From: an uncultured Methylobacillus sp.
GTDB lineage: Bacteria; Pseudomonadota; Gammaproteobacteria; Burkholderiales; Methylophilaceae
NCBI GenBank assembly: GCA_946478965.1
Contig: CAMLDQ010000029.1
Coordinates: 1-24,133 of the forward strand
DNA length: 24,133 nt
Direction of reading: 5' to 3'
The notes under the pieces: generated by a model
The model's database searches: none
Seen by the model: the letters and a program-made list of their open reading frames with translations, nothing else
Told to the model about the DNA's origin: nothing
Program-made: the position numbers and the translations under genes
Shown here: piece by piece, positions 1 to 7,862 of the stretch
Position numbering within the stretch: position 1 is the stretch's first letter
Layout: the number at the start of each line of letters is the position of its first letter

Positions 1-746
1 TCAAGGACACCCGGCTCTCCTCCACGCTGGATGTCGATGGCGTGCGCGTCGCCACCGTCGAGCACCTGATGTCTGCCCTGGCCGGACTGGGTGTGGATAA
101 CGCCTATATCGATCTTACCGCTTCCGAAGTGCCTATCCTGGATGGCAGTGCCGGCCCGTTCGTTTACCTGATCCAATCTGCCGGGATCATCGAACAACCG
201 GCCGCCAAGAAGTTCATCCGCATCAAGAAGCCGATCGAAGTGCACGATGGCGATAAGTGGGTCCGCTTCGAGCCCTACCAGGGATTCCGCATCGAGTTCG
301 CCATCGACTTCGATCATCCGGTCATCGAGCATACCGGCAAGTCGGTCACCATCGACTTTGCCGAACATGCCTATATCAAGGAAATCAGCCGCGCCCGCAC
401 CTTCGGCTTCATGCATGAAGTCGAAATGCTGCGCAACATGGGATTGGCCCGCGGCGGCAGCTTGGACAACGCTGTGGTGCTGGACGAATATCGCATACTC
501 AACAGCGAAGGCTTGCGCTACGACGACGAGTTCGTCAAGCACAAGGTGCTGGATGCGATCGGCGATCTTTATATTCTGGGGCATCCCCTGATCGGCGCGT
601 TTACGGCTTACAAGTCCGGGCATGCACTCAACAACAAACTGCTGCGTGCATTGCTGGCCGACGCCGAAGCGTGGGAATATGCCACGTTCGAGCAGGCGGA
701 AGAAGCGCCCAAGGCCTTCGCACCGCTACAGGCCCAGTTCGTTTGA
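1..746 (+). CDS. lpxC: UDP-3-O-acyl-N-acetylglucosamine deacetylase, 5'-truncated by the window edge
   Basis: LpxC is the zinc deacetylase that carries out the committed step of lipid A synthesis in the cytoplasm. The reading frame is already open at base 3, so the start codon lies upstream. About 247 residues are present, against roughly 305 in E. coli, so some 55-60 N-terminal residues are missing. The active-site parts visible are the TVEHLMSAL segment (bases 54-80; Glu and first zinc His, equivalent to E. coli E78/H79), the [10 protein letters not shown] segment (about 537-566; zinc His and Asp equivalent to H238/D242) and the [10 protein letters not shown] segment (about 612-641; His equivalent to H265). 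It ends at TGA 744-746. A small membrane-protein gene follows 18 bases later on the same strand. The family call is secure. Confidence 0.97.
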   Translation, partial: KDTRLSSTLDVDGVRVATVEHLMSALAGLGVDNAYIDLTASEVPILDGSAGPFVYLIQSAGIIEQPAAKKFIRIKKPIEVHDGDKWVRFEPYQGFRIEFAIDFDHPVIEHTGKSVTIDFAEHAYIKEISRARTFGFMHEVEMLRNMGLARGGSLDNAVVLDEYRILNSEGLRYDDEFVKHKVLDAIGDLYILGHPLIGAFTAYKSGHALNNKLLRALLADAEAWEYATFEQAEEAPKAFAPLQAQFV

Positions 747-764
747 GACGGCGGGGTCCAAGCG

Positions 765-947
765 ATGCTTGTGCTCCGCTTCCTGCTGTTTCTCGGCGCT
801 ATCGTGATCGCCGTATCCTTCGGTGTGTTTATCTTTACGCAGGATCGACGTTACTTACGCTTTGCCTGGCAGCTTTTCAAGTTCATTTTCGTGCTCATCC
901 TGATTGTGGCGGTAGTCTGGGCCATGGGCAGGATTATCCTGTTCTGA
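765..947 (+). CDS. small two-helix membrane protein, unknown function
   Basis: This is a 60-residue protein I cannot assign to a named family. It consists almost entirely of two hydrophobic helices, roughly residues 3-25 and 38-58, joined by a short polar link containing TQDRRYLRFA. The charge pattern suggests that the link, rich in Arg, faces the cytoplasm. It starts at an ATG 18 bases after the lpxC stop, with only a weak GGGG stretch upstream, so it could be translated from the lpxC message. Low-complexity hydrophobic composition makes homology calls unreliable. It may be a real conserved small protein or a leftover; the tight spacing to lpxC and the clean two-helix pattern favour a real gene. 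Confidence 0.65.
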   Translation: MLVLRFLLFLGAIVIAVSFGVFIFTQDRRYLRFAWQLFKFIFVLILIVAVVWAMGRIILF

Positions 948-960
948 ATCGAGATAATTC

Positions 961-983
961 GCATGGCAAGCAAGCTGCCATGC
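961..983. repeat. 8-bp perfect hairpin in the gap after the small membrane gene
   Basis: GCATGGCA (961-968) and TGCCATGC (976-983) are perfect inverted repeats with a 7-base loop. No T-run follows on either side, so this is not a standard intrinsic terminator. It lies in the 99-base gap before the YjaA-like gene and could be an operator or an RNA processing site. A second weak stem, CGGCC / GGCCG, follows at 1014-1028. Confidence 0.4.
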
Positions 984-1046
984 AACGTCGTGTTCCGTTA
1001 CACTGAATAAAGACGGCCTTCGCGGCCGGATAATCGGGATGCCAAC

Positions 1047-1415
1047 ATGTTCAACTCGACTGTATACGCAAAAATAAGCAAGGACCGGATGTCGCTGAAA
1101 CATGTCGAGTCCGGCAATATGTACGAGATGCAGCCGGTGATTCCATTCACGACGCATCGCTTGCTGGTCGGGACTTTCTCTGCCGGGGAAGCCTGTTTGA
1201 AAGAGGCGATGAGCATCGTCCTCAAGGGGGGATTTTTCAAAATTGCCCCTATCGTCATCATTCATCCCCAGGAAATGGTGGAGGGCGGCCTGTGCGAGGT
1301 CGAGGATCGGCTGTTCCGGGAGCTGGCGATGGGCGCGGGCGCCAGGAAGGTGCATGTGCACATTGGCGAGGAGCTTTCCGATGCTGAGGTTCTGGCCATT
1401 GCCGCCGGCGATTAG
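1047..1415 (+). CDS. YjaA-like conserved protein, 122 aa
   Basis: This soluble 122-residue protein has no signal peptide or membrane segment. From memory it resembles E. coli YjaA in length and pattern: a short beta-rich start with KISKDRMSLKHVESG, then FTTHRLLVGTFSAGEACLKEA (partly matching the RLLIANFFVAEKVL stretch of YjaA), then a hydrophobic strand followed by EMVEGGLCEVEDRLFREL (compare EMNEGGLSQVEERILHE). E. coli YjaA is described as stress-induced, without a known biochemical activity; nothing here adds one. The EGG...VE.R motif and the GAGARKVHVH strand hint at an actin/MreB-like C-terminal fold, which is inference. The start at 1047 has GGGA nine bases upstream. Its last 35 bases overlap the following hydrolase gene, so the two are probably co-translated. 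Confidence 0.7.
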   Translation: MFNSTVYAKISKDRMSLKHVESGNMYEMQPVIPFTTHRLLVGTFSAGEACLKEAMSIVLKGGFFKIAPIVIIHPQEMVEGGLCEVEDRLFRELAMGAGARKVHVHIGEELSDAEVLAIAAGD

Positions 1416-2400
1416 CCGGCCGGCCGGCCGCGGGCGGGGAGTCCGTTTTCTCGCCTGGAGTCTGCTGCTGGGCGGCAGCCTGCTTTTGAATGCGTGGGCA
1501 CAAGCGGCATCCGGGGACAGGTATTCCACGCGACAGCCGGTGCAGGAAGAAGCGCTGGCCGAGCCCGAGCCTCCGGCCGCACTGCTGAAACTTCCGCCTG
1601 GGGTGAAGGTGCTGCGCGATGTGGCCTATGGGCCGGATGCCTTGCAGGCCATGGATATCTATCTTCCACCCCATGCGGATCATGCGCCTATGATAATGAT
1701 GGTGCATGGCGGGGCGTGGCGTCTGGGCGACAAGGCCTCCAGAGCCGTGGTTGAAAACAAGGTGGCGCGCTGGGTGCCGAAAGGGGTGATCTTCATTTCC
1801 GTCAACTACCGGATGCTGCCCACGCTCTACGCGCTCAAGCAGGCCGATGACGTCGCTCGCGCCATGGCATTTGCCCAGGCGCATGCGCGCACATGGGGCG
1901 GCAATCCGGCGCAGTTGATCCTGATGGGGCATTCGGCGGGTGCCCACCTGGTCGCCCTGCTTGCAGCCTCTCCGCAGGCGGCATACAAGTTTGGAGCGAA
2001 GCCGTGGCTGGGAACCGTCGCGCTGGACAGTGCGGCGCTGGATGTCGTGAGCATCATGGAAAGGCCGCATCCGCGCTTCTATGACAAGGCGTTCGGTAGC
2101 GATGCGGCGCATTGGCGGCAGGCTTCACCTTTCCATGTGCTGACACCTGAGGCCTCACCATTGCTGGCCGTGTGTTCCACCCTGCGGCTTGACCATCCCT
2201 GCGTGCAGGCCAAGGCATATGAGGCCAAGGCGGCCGCGATGGGGGTGCGTGTCTCCTTGCTGGAGCAGGCGGCGACGCACAAAGAGATCAACGACAACCT
2301 CGGTCTGCCGGGGAGTTACAGCGATGCGGTCGATGCTTTTCTGGCGACGCTTACCCCCGGCGTTGCCGGATATTTCAAGGCTGCCGGCAACGCGCGCTGA
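1381..2400 (+). CDS. exported alpha/beta hydrolase (BD-FAE / HSL-type esterase)
   Basis: This is a 339-residue serine hydrolase, probably an esterase or lipase acting outside the cytoplasm; the substrate is unknown. I chose ATG 1381 because GAGGAG sits seven bases upstream (1368-1373) and because an Arg-rich start followed by the hydrophobic stretch LAWSLLLGGSLLLNAWAQA then looks like a signal peptide. The open frame extends back to 1243 but that part overlaps the YjaA-like gene. Visible catalytic features are the oxyanion-hole motif HGGAW (from H109), the nucleophile elbow GHSAG (S185), and likely acid D271 and H300. The chosen start lies 35 bases inside the previous gene in another frame, which suggests translational coupling. 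Family placement is firm, function is not. Confidence 0.85.
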   Translation: MLRFWPLPPAISRPAGRGRGVRFLAWSLLLGGSLLLNAWAQAASGDRYSTRQPVQEEALAEPEPPAALLKLPPGVKVLRDVAYGPDALQAMDIYLPPHADHAPMIMMVHGGAWRLGDKASRAVVENKVARWVPKGVIFISVNYRMLPTLYALKQADDVARAMAFAQAHARTWGGNPAQLILMGHSAGAHLVALLAASPQAAYKFGAKPWLGTVALDSAALDVVSIMERPHPRFYDKAFGSDAAHWRQASPFHVLTPEASPLLAVCSTLRLDHPCVQAKAYEAKAAAMGVRVSLLEQAATHKEINDNLGLPGSYSDAVDAFLATLTPGVAGYFKAAGNAR

Positions 2401-2443
2401 CCGGATTATCTGGCCGGATGCGGTCGTGGGCCGCGGCGCGATG

Positions 2444-2452
2444 TGCTATGCT
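2444..2452 (+). promoter_or_regulatory. possible extended -10 promoter element before slt
   Basis: TGC followed by TATGCT matches an extended -10 element 33 bases upstream of the slt start. No good -35 hexamer is visible at 16-18 bases, so the call is weak. Confidence 0.3.
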
Positions 2453-2484
2453 CTAGCTTCGATGGTGGTGAAGTGGTTGATGTA

Positions 2485-4431
2485 ATGCAGCGCGCATGGT
2501 GTTTTATCGTGGTTGCCCTTCTGGTCAGCAGCCCGGCATGGGCTGACAGTCCGCAGGATGACTTTGTCGCGGCAAAAGATGCTTACAACGGACGCGATAC
2601 CGCTGCGCTGGCAAGCTACTCCTCCCGTCTGCACGCTCAAAATTATCTGCTCGCGCCTTATGTCGACTACTGGGCGTTGCTGTTGCACCTGGATCAAGCC
2701 GATCCAAACGAAGTGAAGACCTTTCTTGCCCGATTCGGCGACTATCCTTTTGCGGACCGGGTCCGTACCGAATGGCTGAAGCAGCTCGGGAAGAATGCCA
2801 ATTGGCCGGTTTTTTTCGAGGAATATCCAAAGCAGAGCCTGGATGACACCGCCGTCAGCTGCTACGCGCTGCTGGGACGCGCTCGACAAGGTGACCAGAG
2901 TGCACTGGATGAAGCGCGTCCGTTGTGGTTTACCTCCAAGATGCAGCCGGACAATTGCGATGACCTGTTCGCCAGCATGATCAAATTCGGTACTCTGTCC
3001 GCTGAGGATCTCTGGACACGCGTGCGCCTGGCGCTCGGGGAGAACCGGATCACCGTGGCCAAGGCCGTGCTGCAGCAAATGCCAGGTTTCGAGCGGACCT
3101 CGCTGAAGTACCTCGATACAGCTTACAAAAATCCGCAGCGCGCGCTCGAGAAAAAACTGTTTACCACCAAAACCCGGTTGGGACGCGAACTCAATCTCTA
3201 TGCGCTGGAGCAAGTATCCCGTGCCCAGCCCGATCTGGCGATGGAGGTCTGGCAACGGCTGAAACCGGCCTATAGCGTCAAGGACCAGCATTATCTTTGG
3301 GGACGCATGGCGATGCATGCCGCGCGTCGACACGACCCGCAGGCTTTGGAATGGTATGGCGATGCAGCCGATACGCCGCTCGATGCCAACCAGCTGGCAT
3401 GGAAGGCGCGCGCTGCGTTACGCATCCAGGCTTGGCCGGCATTGCTGGATGCCATTGCGGCCATGCCCCGCGAGATGCAGGACGACGCGGCGTGGCGTTA
3501 CTGGCGCGGTCGGGCACTGAAAGAGCAGGGCCAGGTTGTGGCGGCGAATAAGGTGTTGCTGCCCCTTTCGCGGGAGAGGACGTACTATGGTTTGCTAGCA
3601 GAAGAGGAGATGGGGGATGTCATGAGCACGCCGCAGGAATCCTACACAGCCAGCAAGGCCGATATGGTGGCAGTAAACCGCTTGCCCGGAATTCAGCGCG
3701 CACTCGAACTGCATCGCCTGGATATGCAATGGGAGGCGCGCACCGAATGGGCGCGCGTGATTCGTACCCTCGATGATCGCTTGCTGATTGCCGCGGCTGA
3801 ATTGGCGTTCGAGGGAGAATGGTACGATGTCGCCATCAATACGGCGGACAAAACCACGCTGGTGCACGATTTCGAGTTGCGCTACCCTACGCCCTACCGG
3901 GAGGTCATGCAAAATTACGTGCGCGAAAATGGCCTGGACGAAGCTTGGGTGTATGGCCTGATCCGCCAGGAAAGCCGGTTTATCAGCTATGCCAGATCGG
4001 GCGTGGGCGCACGGGGGTTGATGCAAGTGATGCCTACGACAGCCAAATGGATTGCCAATCGGCTCGGGATCAAGGGCTACAATCACGGCATGATCAACCA
4101 GCTCGAAACCAACATACAATTCGGTACACATTATTTGCGCTATGTGCTTGATCGGATGGGCGGGCAATCGCTGATGGCAACGGCCGCCTACAATGCCGGC
4201 CCGGGGCGTGCATTGCGCTGGGCGGACGAGAAGCCTATGGAAGGTGCGATCTATGCCGAAACCATTCCGTTCAGCGAAACCCGCAACTATGTTCAGAAGG
4301 TGATGAGCAACGCCTATTTTTATGCGCATCAGCTGGGCATGCGGATCGACACGATCAAGGGGCGTCTGGGCACGGTCGTTGTCGGCGGAGCGCAGGACAA
4401 CGCTGCAACGCAACAGGACGACGACGAATAA
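2485..4431 (+). CDS. slt: soluble lytic murein transglycosylase
   Basis: Slt is a periplasmic enzyme that cleaves the glycan strands of peptidoglycan with formation of 1,6-anhydro-muropeptides. ATG 2485 gives 648 residues (E. coli Slt70 precursor is about 645) and a typical signal peptide, with a hydrophobic core FIVVALLVSS and an AWA cleavage site near residue 20. The open frame has an earlier ATG at 2443, which would put 14 polar residues before the signal peptide. The long middle part is the helical superhelix that forms the doughnut-shaped U/L domains. The C-terminal SLT domain starts near residue 480, with the catalytic Glu in RQESRF (E496), then GLMQVMPTTA and ATAAYNAGPG, all characteristic of the family. 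It is followed 13 bases later by the NDUFA9-like gene. Confidence 0.95.
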   Translation: MQRAWCFIVVALLVSSPAWADSPQDDFVAAKDAYNGRDTAALASYSSRLHAQNYLLAPYVDYWALLLHLDQADPNEVKTFLARFGDYPFADRVRTEWLKQLGKNANWPVFFEEYPKQSLDDTAVSCYALLGRARQGDQSALDEARPLWFTSKMQPDNCDDLFASMIKFGTLSAEDLWTRVRLALGENRITVAKAVLQQMPGFERTSLKYLDTAYKNPQRALEKKLFTTKTRLGRELNLYALEQVSRAQPDLAMEVWQRLKPAYSVKDQHYLWGRMAMHAARRHDPQALEWYGDAADTPLDANQLAWKARAALRIQAWPALLDAIAAMPREMQDDAAWRYWRGRALKEQGQVVAANKVLLPLSRERTYYGLLAEEEMGDVMSTPQESYTASKADMVAVNRLPGIQRALELHRLDMQWEARTEWARVIRTLDDRLLIAAAELAFEGEWYDVAINTADKTTLVHDFELRYPTPYREVMQNYVRENGLDEAWVYGLIRQESRFISYARSGVGARGLMQVMPTTAKWIANRLGIKGYNHGMINQLETNIQFGTHYLRYVLDRMGGQSLMATAAYNAGPGRALRWADEKPMEGAIYAETIPFSETRNYVQKVMSNAYFYAHQLGMRIDTIKGRLGTVVVGGAQDNAATQQDDDE

Positions 4432-4444
4432 AGGGTTTTCATCC

Positions 4445-5395
4445 ATGAAGAATATCTGCGTGCTCGGTGGCTCCGGGTTCGTTGGCAGTCGCGTGGTACA
4501 TCGTCTGAGCGCAGCGGGTTACCGGGTGACGGTATTGACCCGGCGGCGCGAGTCGGCCAAGCATCTGAGCGTCCTGCCCAATGTTAGGATTGAAGCGTGC
4601 GATGTATTTTTCGATGCGGCCTTGCACCGAGCATTGAGCGGGTTCGATGCCGTCATCAATCTGGTCGGGATCCTGCATGAACGCGGCGAGGCGACCTTCG
4701 ACCGGGTGCATGCGGAACTGCCGCGCCGGGTTGCCGCCGCATGCCGGGATAATGGCGTCCCCCGACTGTTGCAAATGAGTGCCTTGAACGCGGCAGGCAA
4801 TGCCCCTAGCGCCTACCTGCGTTCGCGTGCGGCGGGTGAGCGTGCGGCGCGGGAAGCGGCGGGCGACGGTTTGGCAGTCACCGTATTCTGCCCATCAGTC
4901 ATTTTCGGCCGAGGCGACAGCTTTTTTACCTTGTTCGCCAAACTGGCCCGGATCGTACCTGTGTTGCTGCTGGCAAAGCCGAATGCGCGATTCCAGCCGG
5001 TTTTCGTTGAGGATGTGGCGCGTGCCATTGTCGGCAGCCTGGAGAATCCCGCAACTCTGGGGCAGACTTACAATCTCTGCGGTCCAAAAACGTATACCCT
5101 GCGCCAGTTGTTGCAATATGTAGTTGCGACGCTGGGCGTGAAGCGCTGCATTGTCGGCCTCAACGACCGCCTTTCGTACCTGCAGGCCTGGATGATGGAG
5201 CGGTTGCCAGTCAAACTGATGACGCGTGACAACATCGATTCTATGCAGGTGGATAGCGTATGCGACTGTCCGTTTCCGGCGGTGTTCGGCATCCAACCGG
5301 TTGCGCTGGAGGGCGAGGTGCCCGGCTATATTGCCGACGATGTGCCCCGTGTCGTCTATCTGCGTTTTCGTAGCAAGGCGGGGAGAGGGCGCTAG
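4445..5395 (+). CDS. NDUFA9-like NAD(P)-binding epimerase-fold protein
   Basis: This 316-residue atypical short-chain dehydrogenase belongs with the complex I NDUFA9-like proteins that bacteria often carry next to cca. The Rossmann nucleotide-binding motif is at the very start (GGSGFVG, residues 8-14), followed by the TRRRE stretch at the end of beta-2, where NADP-preferring members carry basic residues. The INLVGIL strand, the MSALNA strand and the FCPSVIFGRGDSF segment are typical of the family. At the usual YxxxK position it reads YLRSR (Y124, R128), so the catalytic Lys is replaced by Arg. ATG 4445 has AAAGGG nine bases upstream; an upstream in-frame extension to 4322 overlaps slt and is not real. 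Only two bases separate its stop from the cca start. The reaction, if any, is unknown. Confidence 0.88.
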   Translation: MKNICVLGGSGFVGSRVVHRLSAAGYRVTVLTRRRESAKHLSVLPNVRIEACDVFFDAALHRALSGFDAVINLVGILHERGEATFDRVHAELPRRVAAACRDNGVPRLLQMSALNAAGNAPSAYLRSRAAGERAAREAAGDGLAVTVFCPSVIFGRGDSFFTLFAKLARIVPVLLLAKPNARFQPVFVEDVARAIVGSLENPATLGQTYNLCGPKTYTLRQLLQYVVATLGVKRCIVGLNDRLSYLQAWMMERLPVKLMTRDNIDSMQVDSVCDCPFPAVFGIQPVALEGEVPGYIADDVPRVVYLRFRSKAGRGR

Positions 5396-5397
5396 CG

Positions 5398-6603
5398 GTG
5401 CAGGTTTACTGCGTCGGTGGTGCCGTGCGAGACGAGCTGCTCGGGCTGCCGGTACGGGACCGCGATTTCGTTGTCGTCGGTACAACGCCGCAGCAGATGC
5501 GCGCGCTCGGTTATCGCCCGGTCGGCAAGGATTTTCCCGTATTTCTGCACCCCAAGACGCAGGAGGAGTACGCACTTGCGCGTACCGAGCGTAAAACGGC
5601 CAAGGGCTACAAGGGGTTTCAGGTCTATGCTGCGCCGGACGTGACGCTGGAGCAGGACTTGGGACGTCGCGACCTCACCATCAATGCGATTGCGAAGGAT
5701 GCGGAGGGTCAATTGATCGATCCCTACCGCGGTATTGAGGACTTGCAGGCGCGTGTGCTGCGCCATGTCAGCCCCGCATTTGCCGAAGATCCGGTGCGTA
5801 TCCTGCGCGTTGCCCGATTTGCAGCGCGGTTTGCTGATTTCGAGGTTGCCGGGGAAACGCTGGCTTTGATGCGGGAAATGGTAGCCTCAGGCGAAGCGGA
5901 TGCCCTAGTGCCGGAGCGCGTGTGGCAGGAACTGGCCAAGGGGCTGATGGAAGCGCGGCCATCGCGTATGCTCGACGTGCTGCGCGCGTGCGGAGCGCTC
6001 GTGAAAATCCTGCCAGAAGTGGAGCGGCTGTTCGGTGTGCCGCAGCCGCCCCAGCATCACCCGGAAATCGACACGGGCGTCCACGTCATGCTGGTTGTGG
6101 ATTATGCCGCTTCCCAAAACTTCTCATTACCTGTGCGTTTCGCTGCGCTGGTGCACGATCTTGGCAAGGGGACGACTCCGGTGGAGATGCTGCCGCGGCA
6201 TATCGGGCACGAAGAGCGCGGAGTCAGCTTGGTTAGGGCGGTCTGCGAGCGCCTCAAGGTACCCAACGCCTGCCGCGATTTGGGCGTGATTGTCGCCCGC
6301 TACCACGGCAAAGCCTACCGTGCCTTTGAAATGCGTCCGGACACGGTAGTGAAATTACTGCAGGAGACCGACGCCTTCCGCCAGCCGGAACGGTTCGAAG
6401 CCTTTCTGCAGGCTTGTGAATGCGATCTGCGCGGGCGCCCCGGGTTTGAAACCAGGCTTTTTTCGGAGGCGGATTTTCTGCGGTCAGCATTGGCGGCAGC
6501 CAATGCCGTGGATGCCGGGGCGATAGCCAGGCGGGAGCAGGTGCCGGACAAGATTCGTGATGCCGTGACATATGCGCGAATACGGGCCGTGGCTGCATTG
6601 TAA
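5398..6603 (+). CDS. cca: multifunctional CCA tRNA nucleotidyltransferase
   Basis: This class II enzyme adds or repairs the 3' CCA of tRNAs without a nucleic acid template. It starts with GTG 5398 two bases after the preceding stop, with GGGAGAGGG upstream as ribosome binding site, and has 401 residues (E. coli 412). The head carries GGAVRD (residues 7-12) and the metal-binding pair D21/D23 in RDRDF, then RRDLTINAIA and EDPVRILRVARF, which hold the nucleotide-selecting residues. The C-terminal half contains an HD phosphohydrolase domain (LVHDLGKGTT), as in the E. coli-type enzyme that also has phosphatase and phosphodiesterase activities. The tRNA gene in this window already encodes CCA, so here the enzyme would mainly repair ends. 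Confidence 0.96.
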   Translation: MQVYCVGGAVRDELLGLPVRDRDFVVVGTTPQQMRALGYRPVGKDFPVFLHPKTQEEYALARTERKTAKGYKGFQVYAAPDVTLEQDLGRRDLTINAIAKDAEGQLIDPYRGIEDLQARVLRHVSPAFAEDPVRILRVARFAARFADFEVAGETLALMREMVASGEADALVPERVWQELAKGLMEARPSRMLDVLRACGALVKILPEVERLFGVPQPPQHHPEIDTGVHVMLVVDYAASQNFSLPVRFAALVHDLGKGTTPVEMLPRHIGHEERGVSLVRAVCERLKVPNACRDLGVIVARYHGKAYRAFEMRPDTVVKLLQETDAFRQPERFEAFLQACECDLRGRPGFETRLFSEADFLRSALAAANAVDAGAIARREQVPDKIRDAVTYARIRAVAAL

Positions 6604-6657
6604 GCATTCACTTAAGCTCATTCCCGGGCGATTTCTGGTATGGGCTCTGGCTAAATT

Positions 6658-6683
6658 CCGTTAAACTCAACGGTTTATTTTTG
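6658..6683 (+). terminator. weak intrinsic terminator after cca
   Basis: CCGTT (6658-6662) pairs with AACGG (6669-6673) around a six-base loop, and TTTATTTTTG follows directly. The stem is only five pairs, so termination would be partial at best. It lies in the 96-base gap between cca and the carbonic anhydrase gene. Confidence 0.35.
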
Positions 6684-6699
6684 TTAGGCGAATCGAAAA

Positions 6700-7326
6700 G
6701 TGACGGAAATCGATAAGTACATTGCCGGCTTCAAGCGGTTTCAGGAAAATTATTTTGGTAGTGATAAAGAACTGTTCGGGCGGCTCAGTCAGGGACAAAA
6801 TCCCGCAGCGATGGTCATCTCCTGCTCCGACTCGCGCGTTGATCCAGCTATCCTGATGAATTGCGAGCCGGGCGATCTGTTTGTCGTCCGCAATGTGGCC
6901 AATCTGGTGCCTCCGTATGAGGTGGGCGGCGGCTTGCACGGGGTTAGTGCGGCGCTGGAGTTTGGCGTATGTAGTCTGGAAGTGCGTCACATGATCGTCC
7001 TGGGGCACAGCAGTTGTGGCGGGATCCGTGCGCTGATGCATGGCATGCCGCAGGGGGCGGAGTTTATCGGCAACTGGGTCAATATTTCAGCGCGTGCCAA
7101 GGCACGAGTGCTGGCGATGCTGGCCGATGCCGCGCCACAGGAGCAATCTCATGCCTGCGAGGAGGAATCCATAGTCGTCTCTCTGGAGAACCTGATGACA
7201 TTTCCGTGGATCAAGGAGCGGGTACAGCGCGGCACGCTGTTGCTGCATGGCTGGCATTTCGATATCGAAACCGGAAATGTCGTCGCTTACGATAAAGAGG
7301 CTGGATGCTTTAAGCCGTTAAGCTGA
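6700..7326 (+). CDS. can: beta-class carbonic anhydrase
   Basis: This cytoplasmic zinc enzyme interconverts CO2 and bicarbonate. All active-site residues of the beta class are present: CSDSR (C42, D44, R46) and HSSCGG (H103, C106), giving the Cys-His-Cys zinc site and the Asp-Arg dyad. Length is 208 residues, close to E. coli Can at about 220. The start is GTG 6700; no earlier in-frame start fits and the Shine-Dalgarno signal is weak. The gene probably has its own promoter, because a weak terminator-like hairpin separates it from cca. It converges on dciA with 36 bases between the stops and no obvious terminator there. In an autotroph it would help to supply carbon, but the window alone does not show the lifestyle. 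Confidence 0.95.
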   Translation: MTEIDKYIAGFKRFQENYFGSDKELFGRLSQGQNPAAMVISCSDSRVDPAILMNCEPGDLFVVRNVANLVPPYEVGGGLHGVSAALEFGVCSLEVRHMIVLGHSSCGGIRALMHGMPQGAEFIGNWVNISARAKARVLAMLADAAPQEQSHACEEESIVVSLENLMTFPWIKERVQRGTLLLHGWHFDIETGNVVAYDKEAGCFKPLS

Positions 7327-7362
7327 TGCGCAGATGCTTCGCGGGCGATTGCAGGGGGAGAC

Positions 7363-7785
7363 CTATCGCGGTCGTCGGCTTGCCAAGCGTTGCAAGGCTT
7401 GTTTGAGTGGGGATTCGGGAAGTTGCTCGGCTAGCTCGGTCAGGCTGGTCGAGGCCTTCCCGCTCAGTGCGCGCGGGCTACGCGGCGGGCTTTTGTGACG
7501 AGAATTGACTTGCACTTCAACCCGAATTGAAGTAACTTCAACCCCTTTAATTTGCAAGTTTTTTAGCAGATTTGGTGCAAGCAGCTTCAGCTTGGCTGCA
7601 ATGGCGCCGTTATCTGCAAAGACCGTGATACGGCGATGCTTGAGGCTGCCGGCACGGCTAAACGGACGTAATGCTGGCGGGACGATTTCGTCCCAAATTT
7701 TTTGCAGGCCGGAGAACTGGACAGCTTTTTTCGTCAGGGCATGAAGCTCGACATCGTTTCTGAATAGCGCATTAAGTCGCTGCAT
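7363..7785 (-). CDS. dciA: DUF721 protein, DciA-type helicase loader
   Basis: DciA is the ancestral bacterial factor that helps load the replicative helicase DnaB in species lacking the phage-derived DnaC or DnaI. The 140-residue protein has the DUF721 layout: an N-terminal alpha/beta domain (roughly residues 10-100, with LQKIWDEIVPPAL, then HRRITVFADNGAIAAKLKLLAPNLLKNL) followed by a basic, probably disordered tail rich in Arg, Pro and Ser. ATG 7785 is preferred over the TTG two codons upstream because GGAG lies seven bases before it. It is divergent from the M23 peptidase gene with 77 bases between the starts. DUF721 genes commonly sit between lpxC and secA in beta- and gammaproteobacteria, which supports the call. 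Confidence 0.85.
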   Translation of the reverse strand: MQRLNALFRNDVELHALTKKAVQFSGLQKIWDEIVPPALRPFSRAGSLKHRRITVFADNGAIAAKLKLLAPNLLKNLQIKGVEVTSIRVEVQVNSRHKSPPRSPRALSGKASTSLTELAEQLPESPLKQALQRLASRRPR

Positions 7786-7862
7786 GAACAAGCTCCGGGT
7801 GCTTGACGGTGAGAGGCGCCGTCCGGCTCTGAGGGTGACAGGAACGCAACAGGGGGAAATGC

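Noticed and set aside
1243..1380. Upstream extension of the alpha/beta hydrolase
   Set aside because: It overlaps the YjaA-like gene in another frame; the GAGGAG site and the signal peptide place the start at 1381.
3595..4446. 283-codon leftward open frame
   Set aside because: Antisense of slt; composition and lack of a ribosome binding site argue against a gene.
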